Shown here: in pieces, positions 40,526 to 45,042 of the stretch | Layout: every line of letters starts with the position of its first letter | Position numbering within the stretch: position 1 is the stretch's first letter | The notes under the pieces: model-generated | The model's input: the letters and a program-made list of their open reading frames with translations, nothing else | Told to the model about the DNA's origin: nothing | The model's database searches: none | Assembly: GCA_003165075.1 (NCBI GenBank) | Contig: PLSM01000167.1 | Span: forward strand, 35,299-80,340 | DNA length: 45,042 nucleotides | Reading direction: 5' to 3' | DNA from: Acidobacteriaceae bacterium | GTDB taxonomy: Bacteria > Acidobacteriota > Terriglobia > Terriglobales > Acidobacteriaceae | Made by a program: the position numbers and the translations under genes

Positions 40526-40711
40526 AGGGAACAGGGCCTCCGATGTTTCTAATCGTAGTGCATAGAACTTAAAACCAGCTGAAAGAAGGTTTACTTCTTA
40601 CTCAATACGAAAGTTTTGCTTTACAACGGGACGCGGAATTTGACACAGTTTGGCCCATGCCGCTGCACCCGGGCGCGGCTATTCCCCATCTTGATGCAAG
40701 GAGTTCCCCCC

Positions 40712-41461
40712 ATGGCAGATCACTCGAAGATGAAGCTGGGCCGCAAGGCCATTAAGACCGATTCGCGCACTCTGGCGCTTGGCGACTACCTGACACCGTC
40801 GCTGCCGCCCCCGCCACCCGCAGCCGACTGGACCAAGGGCATCACCGGCTGGGGCATGATGCTGAACGACCAACTGGGCGACTGCACTATTGCCGGCGTA
40901 GGCCACGCCGTGCAGGTGTGGACGGCCAACACAGTCGGGATCGCCACGGTGCCCGATCCCACCATTGAAAACTACTACGAACAGTGGGACGGCTATGTCC
41001 CTGGGAACCCGAATACGGACAGCGGGGGCATCGAGCTGGACGTGCTGAACGACTGGCAGAAGCAGGGATTCGCGGGCCACACGCTGCTGGTCTTTGCCGA
41101 TCCCAAGGTGGGCAATCTGGTGGAGATTCGGCAATCCATCGCATTGTTTGGCGGCGTCTACATTGGGCTGGCTTTGCCCCTGACAGCGCAGACCCAGGAT
41201 GTGTGGGACGTGGTGGCTGGCGGCGGCGCCAACACCAAAAAAGGCAGCTGGGGCGGGCACTGCGTGTTTGTGCCCAAGTATGACGAGCATGGATTCACCT
41301 GCATCACATGGGGCCAGCCAAAGACCATGACGCTGGCCTTCTGGAAGAAGTATTGCGACGAGGCCCACACCCTGCTGGGTCAGGACTGGCTCAGCGCCAA
41401 GGGGTCGCCCGCGGGCTTTAACCAGACGCAGCTAGAGACCGATTTGCACGCGATCAGATAG
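40712..41461 (+). CDS. Papain-like protein without signal peptide
   Basis: The 249-residue protein begins MADHSKMKLGRKAIKT, with the SD AAGGAG eight bases upstream, so the ATG at 40712 is firm. After a proline run (PSLPPPPPAADW) it has NDQLGDCTIAG with a Cys near residue 58 and a following helix, GGHCVFVPKYD with a His near 183, and TCITWGQ shortly after. This Cys-His-(polar) order and spacing fit a papain-fold cysteine peptidase (C1-like). No secretion signal is present, so it would act in the cytoplasm or be exported in another way. Similar proteins are often called hypothetical. Enzymatic activity is inferred. It stands alone, with a hairpin downstream. Confidence 0.78.
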   Translation: MADHSKMKLGRKAIKTDSRTLALGDYLTPSLPPPPPAADWTKGITGWGMMLNDQLGDCTIAGVGHAVQVWTANTVGIATVPDPTIENYYEQWDGYVPGNPNTDSGGIELDVLNDWQKQGFAGHTLLVFADPKVGNLVEIRQSIALFGGVYIGLALPLTAQTQDVWDVVAGGGANTKKGSWGGHCVFVPKYDEHGFTCITWGQPKTMTLAFWKKYCDEAHTLLGQDWLSAKGSPAGFNQTQLETDLHAIR

Positions 41462-41518
41462 AGGGCGAGGGACGAATTCGCTCGGCGCGGGTCAAAGGGA
41501 ATGCGGCTCGCCCACAAT

Positions 41519-41554
41519 GCTCCCCCAAGATGGTTTAATACCTATTGGGGGAGC
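41519..41554 (+). repeat. Perfect 10-bp inverted repeat between the papain-like gene and the beta-barrel gene
   Basis: GCTCCCCCAA (41519-41528) and TTGGGGGAGC (41545-41554) form a perfect hairpin with a 16-base AT-rich loop. It ends 48 bp before the ATG of the outer-membrane protein gene and has no T-run behind it. It may be a Rho-assisted end for the upstream gene or a 5' leader structure of the downstream gene. Confidence 0.65.
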
Positions 41555-41602
41555 GCTTCAATCAGGGTGCTTCCGTAAAGTCGTGGAGGTATCCCGAAAG
41601 CG

Positions 41603-42343
41603 ATGCATTTCTTTCGCCGTCTTGCCCTTCTGCTGGCGCTCACTTTGCCAGCCGCGCACGTCCTTCTGGCCCAGAGCACCGATTCCAGCAGCAATCCTCC
41701 CGCAGCGCCAGACCAGGCGCAGCAGCCCACAGCCCCGGGGAACCAGGGACAGTTGAGCGTGCAAGCCCGCATCCGGGCACGGCGGGAACAGCGCCGCGCC
41801 CAGGCCATTCACGACACCTATGCGCATCTTTACGAGGCATTTGTCGGGGGCGGGTATCTGCGGTTCAAGCCCGGCCCGGGCCTGCAGAAGCTTACGTACT
41901 ACTCGTGGGACACGGCCCTGACCCGCTACTTGACTGAACGGCTGGGAATCACCGGAGATGTTCGCGGCTACTACGGCACGGCTTATGTAGGGCTGAACGA
42001 GGCCGCCATTACGCGGCCCTCCATCAGCCAGTACCAGTTCATGGCCGGACCGACCTACCGCTTTTACCTGCGGCCGCGGTATTCAGTGGCCGCGCGCGCG
42101 ATGGGCGGAGTGGCGATGGGCAACTTCTCCAGCGACACCAACGGCTTTGGCTCCGCGGCGCTGGGGCTCTATCCCGATTCTTCGACGTTTGCCATCGACG
42201 GCAGCCTGATCGGCGAGGTGAACGTGACGCCCAACTTGTCGCTGCGGCTGGCGCCGGAGTACATGGCCACCGGCTTTGGATCGAAGATGCAGAACAGCGT
42301 GGGCTTTCAATACGGGTTCGTTTACCGGTTTGGGAAGCTGTAA
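41603..42343 (+). CDS. Outer-membrane beta-barrel protein
   Basis: The 246-residue protein has a signal peptide (about 1-23, RRLALLLALTLPAAHVLLAQ), a low-complexity Gln/Pro/Ala spacer, a basic helix (ARIRARREQRRAQA) and then alternating beta strands typical of a small OmpA/OprF-like barrel: YLRFKPGPGLQKLTYYSWDTALTRYL, split by turns, LGITGDVRGYYGTAYV and YQFMAGPTYRFYLR. The last residues NSVGFQYGFVYRFGKL end in a hydrophobic strand, close to the barrel C-terminal rule (aromatic or hydrophobic last residue). The function is structural or transport, unassigned. Its 5' region carries the hairpin at 41519-41554. Confidence 0.86.
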   Translation: MHFFRRLALLLALTLPAAHVLLAQSTDSSSNPPAAPDQAQQPTAPGNQGQLSVQARIRARREQRRAQAIHDTYAHLYEAFVGGGYLRFKPGPGLQKLTYYSWDTALTRYLTERLGITGDVRGYYGTAYVGLNEAAITRPSISQYQFMAGPTYRFYLRPRYSVAARAMGGVAMGNFSSDTNGFGSAALGLYPDSSTFAIDGSLIGEVNVTPNLSLRLAPEYMATGFGSKMQNSVGFQYGFVYRFGKL

Positions 42344-42663
42344 AGGGCAGGGAACAGGGATCAGCTCTTCCGGGCGCTGGCTGCGGCAACTTGAGGGAAG
42401 CGGCTTCGACTGCACCATTTTCCATGGTTTCATGGCGATTTGGGGCCGAAGACAGGGGAAAATCGGAGCTTATTGTTTGCCGATAAGTACATAGGGCTAA
42501 TTCTCAAGATGTTCAATGCGTGCTATCCCAGGTCCGAGAATCCGAACCTGGGCCACCCGATCATTTTGGGTTAGTCGGATATGGGCTCGGCATCATTTTG
42601 CAACCCAGATCCCAAAATCGGGACCTGGGGCACCCATTTCGCGGAAGGACCAGTGCTGCGCGG
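42344..42663. other. 320-bp gap with dispersed repeat blocks
   Basis: No gene is visible between the beta-barrel and secA (convergent). The gap holds an inverted repeat CCCAGGT (42527-42533) and ACCTGGG (42546-42552), a GGGCCACCCG block, and the word GACCTGGGGCACCCATTT (42622-42639) shared with 37151-37168. I see no terminator with a T-run for secA on the minus strand. Confidence 0.6.
42520..42642. repeat. Composite dispersed repeat, second copy of the ACCTGGGGCACCCA type
   Basis: The region holds two related blocks about 75 bp apart: ACCTGGGCCACCCGATC (42546-42562) and CGGGACCTGGGGCACCCATT (42619-42638). A seven-bp inverted repeat sits at its left end. It shares the 18-base word and the GGGCCACCCG block with the gap at 37.15 kb. 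Confidence 0.6.
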
Positions 42664-45042
42664 TTAGTTTTCGGCGCCGTGGCACTTCTTGTATTTCTTG
42701 CCGGAGCCGCAGGGGCAGGGGTCGTTGCGGCCTACCTTTTCTCCGCTGCGGCGCTGCGTGGGGTCGCTTTCTTCGCCCGCTCCGGCGCGGCTGGCCACGG
42801 CAAGTTCGCGCTGCTTCTTGCGGTGGAATTCCTTTTCGATGGCGTCGATGGTGGTAGAGGGCGCGCGAGTCGGCATGGCGATTTCGCGGGGCGCCTCGTC
42901 CGGCGAAAACGAGTGCGCGGCGCTGGCCACCGGCGGCGCGGGAGGAACGGGGCGGCGCGGCTCGGGAGCGGCATTCACAGGCTGGCCGTCGGGGCCGAGA
43001 ATCTGCATGCGGAAGAGGAAGCGGACCGTGTCTTCCTGGAACTTGAGCATCATGGCTTCGAACATGTCGAAGGATTCGCGCTTGTAGGCCACCAGCGGGT
43101 CCTGCTGCGCATAGCCGCGCAGGCCGATGCCTTCCTTGAGATGGTCCATGGAGAGGAGATGTTCTTTCCACATGCCGTCGATGACGCTGAGCATCACCAT
43201 CCGCTCGTGGTAGCGCATGGTCGGGGCGCTGAGGATCTTCTCCTTGATTTCGTATTGCTCCTTGAGCTTGGCAAAGATGGTGTCGCCCAGCTCGTGGCGG
43301 CTCCAATGCTGCGGCATGATTCCCGCCGCTCCGATATTCAGCGAAGCGAGCTTTAACCCGAAATGTTCGATGAGCTTGTCGTCCAGGGCCTTGAGGTCCC
43401 ACTGGTCGGGGCGGCGATTTTCGGGCGCGTACTCGTCGAGCAGGGTGCTGAGAATGCCTCCGACGTAATCTTCGAGGATGAGCTCGCGCTGCTCCACGCC
43501 CTCGAGCAACTGGCGGCGCAGGCCATAGACGGCCTCGCGCTGCTTGTTCATCACGTCGTCGTACTCGAGCAGGTGCTTGCGGGACTCGAAGTTCTGCGCC
43601 TCAACGGCTTTCTGGGCTCCCTCGATGCGCTTTGAGATCATCTTGGACTCGATGGGCACACCCTCTTCCATGCCCAGCCGTTCCAATAGAGTGCTGACCC
43701 ATTGCTTGGCGAAAATGCGCATCAGGTCGTCTTCGAGAGAGAGGAAGAAGCGCGACTCGCCGGGGTCGCCCTGGCGGCCGGCGCGGCCGCGTAGCTGGTT
43801 ATCGATGCGCCGCGACTCATGGCGCTCCGTGCCGAGGATGAAGAGGCCGCCGGCCTCGATGACCTGCAGGTGCTCCTGCTGCGCGGCTTCAGAGTGCACC
43901 TTGAAGACTTCGGTCCACTCCGGCTCGGCGATTTCGAACTCCTGGCCCTGGTAATAGAAGCGTAGGAATCCGGCGGGGGCCATGGGGTTGATGGCGCCCT
44001 CGGCAACGCTGATGGCGCGGGCGTGGCCCTTCCTTACCAGTTCCTGGCGAGACATGAATTCGGCGTTGCCGCCGAGCAGAATATCGGTGCCGCGGCCGGC
44101 CATGTTGGTGGCGATGGTGACCATTCCCAGGCGGCCGGCCTGGGCCACGTATTCAGCCTCGCGCTCGTGCTGCTTGGCGTTCAACACCACGTGCTTGACG
44201 CCCTTGCGCGCCAGAATGGCGGAAAGCCGCTCGCTCTTTTCGATGGAAACGGTGCCCACGAGGACGGGCTGCTGTTTCTCGTGCAACTGGGCGATGTCGT
44301 CGGCCACCGCCTTGAATTTTTCTTTCTCGGTGCGGAAGACCACGTCGGCGTTTTCAACGCGCAACAGCGGTCTGTTGGTGGGGATGACGACGATTTCGAG
44401 CTTGTAGATCTTCTCGAACTCGGCGGCTTCGGTTTCGGCGGTGCCGGTCATGCCGCTGAGCTTCTGATAGAGGCGGAAGTAGTTCTGGAAGGTGATGGTG
44501 GCCAGGGTCTGGTCTTCCTTGCGGATGCTGACGCCTTCCTTGGCCTCGATGGACTGGTGCAATCCGTCGGACCAGCGGCGGCCGGGCATGAGGCGGCCAG
44601 TGAAGGTGTCGACGATGATGACTTCGCCGTCCTTGACCACGTAGTCCACGTCGCGCTTGTAGAGGGCGTGGGCCTTGATGGCGGTCTCGACGTAGTGCTT
44701 GAGTTCCCAGTTTTCAGCGTCGGCGATGTTGCCGATGCCAAGCAGGCGCTCAATGGTCACCCAGCCTTCATCGGTGACGCCGATGGTGCGATGTTTCTCA
44801 TCGACTACGTAATCGCCGGTGAATGTCTTGGTTTCGAGAGTCTCGATCTCCTCGCCCAGTTCGAGTTCAGGAATGATTTTGCGCGCGCGGGCGTACTTGT
44901 CCGTGGTCTGGTCGGTGGGGCCGGAGATGATGAGCGGGGTGCGGGCTTCGTCGATGAGGATGGAGTCCACTTCGTCGACGATGCAATAGTAGTGGCCGCG
45001 CTGGACACAGTCCTTGACGTCGAACTTCATGTTGTCGCGCAG
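42664..45042 (-). CDS. secA: Preprotein translocase ATPase SecA, C-terminal four fifths (cut by window edge)
   Basis: SecA is the motor that pushes preproteins through SecYEG. The visible 792 residues begin inside the first nucleotide-binding domain (LRDNMKFDV, then [20 protein letters not shown] with the DEVD Walker B box). They continue through the preprotein cross-linking domain, [25 protein letters not shown] and [17 protein letters not shown], ending with the helical scaffold and wing domains. The final residues carry the zinc-binding SEC-C motif [14 protein letters not shown], which binds SecB or ribosomes. About the first 200 residues lie outside the window. A proline/alanine-rich linker precedes the zinc tail. 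No disruption is seen. Confidence 0.97.
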   Translation of the reverse strand: MRDNMKFDVKDCVQRGHYYCIVDEVDSILIDEARTPLIISGPTDQTTDKYARARKIIPELELGEEIETLETKTFTGDYVVDEKHRTIGVTDEGWVTIERLLGIGNIADAENWELKHYVETAIKAHALYKRDVDYVVKDGEVIIVDTFTGRLMPGRRWSDGLHQSIEAKEGVSIRKEDQTLATITFQNYFRLYQKLSGMTGTAETEAAEFEKIYKLEIVVIPTNRPLLRVENADVVFRTEKEKFKAVADDIAQLHEKQQPVLVGTVSIEKSERLSAILARKGVKHVVLNAKQHEREAEYVAQAGRLGMVTIATNMAGRGTDILLGGNAEFMSRQELVRKGHARAISVAEGAINPMAPAGFLRFYYQGQEFEIAEPEWTEVFKVHSEAAQQEHLQVIEAGGLFILGTERHESRRIDNQLRGRAGRQGDPGESRFFLSLEDDLMRIFAKQWVSTLLERLGMEEGVPIESKMISKRIEGAQKAVEAQNFESRKHLLEYDDVMNKQREAVYGLRRQLLEGVEQRELILEDYVGGILSTLLDEYAPENRRPDQWDLKALDDKLIEHFGLKLASLNIGAAGIMPQHWSRHELGDTIFAKLKEQYEIKEKILSAPTMRYHERMVMLSVIDGMWKEHLLSMDHLKEGIGLRGYAQQDPLVAYKRESFDMFEAMMLKFQEDTVRFLFRMQILGPDGQPVNAAPEPRRPVPPAPPVASAAHSFSPDEAPREIAMPTRAPSTTIDAIEKEFHRKKQRELAVASRAGAGEESDPTQRRSGEKVGRNDPCPCGSGKKYKKCHGAEN

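Noticed and set aside
1..45042. tRNA, rRNA, CRISPR array, prophage or transposase genes
   Set aside because: I looked in the gaps on both strands and saw no cloverleaf-like, repeat-spacer or transposase-like sequence that I could support.

Overview
The window most likely comes from the chromosome of an acidobacterium (Acidobacteriota, probably Terriglobia). This is inferred from several signs together: a moderately high-GC genome with long antisense ORF shadows, a dnaK/dnaJ/hspR heat-shock locus, the futalosine menaquinone enzyme MqnC, a HpnI-type hopanoid glycosyltransferase, a very large secreted PIG-L protein, and short dispersed intergenic repeats built on the cores GTCATCCYGAGCGAAG and ACCTGGGGCACCCA. 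No rRNA, tRNA, CRISPR array, intact transposase or prophage was seen. Most of the window is ordinary core chromosome, with two small accessory patches at about 6.8-8.25 kb and 36.8-38.4 kb.

Layout. 1-4.5 kb: the 5' end of ffh, a 42-residue highly charged microprotein, a secreted serine beta-lactamase-fold hydrolase, a beta-carbonic anhydrase and a 14-helix DHA2 drug exporter. 4.7-9.9 kb: dnaK with a HAIR-like operator, dnaJ and hspR. A two-gene cassette (a membrane/winged-helix protein and a HigA-type antitoxin) sits between dnaK and dnaJ and is bracketed by inverted copies of a dispersed repeat. 10-13.3 kb: a HpnI-like glycosyltransferase facing an ArnT-like glycosyltransferase. 13.4-21.1 kb: a polyphosphate-themed block with a CHAD protein, Ppx/GppA, SixA and Ppk1, interleaved with a methyltransferase and membrane-protein pair and an 87-residue protein. 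A sigma-region-4-like protein lies across from ppk. 22.2-27.2 kb: a TolC plus EmrA efflux pair closed by a strong terminator, then a DtxR/MntR regulator and mntH.

27.2-36.8 kb: a GH36-type alpha-galactosidase, the NAD(P)HX repair enzyme Nnr overlapping tsaE, a small CDF-like membrane protein with cysteine-rich ends, a 954-residue PIG-L deacetylase and an APC permease. 36.8-38.4 kb: a repeat-bearing gap, a HigBA-type toxin-antitoxin pair with a palindromic operator, and a small membrane protein. 38.4-40.5 kb: mqnC, two microproteins and a monoheme cytochrome c, all on the minus strand. 40.7-45 kb: a papain-like protein without a signal peptide, an outer-membrane beta-barrel, a repeat-rich gap, and the C-terminal four fifths of secA running off the end.

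Functional links. HspR probably represses dnaK through the HAIR site. MntR probably controls mntH through the AT-rich gap between them. Ppk makes and Ppx degrades polyphosphate, while the CHAD protein probably binds it. The remote DHA2 exporter could be the inner-membrane partner of the EmrA/TolC pair. The least explained parts are the dnaK-dnaJ cassette, the microproteins near mqnC and cytochrome c, and the 87-residue/membrane/methyltransferase trio.
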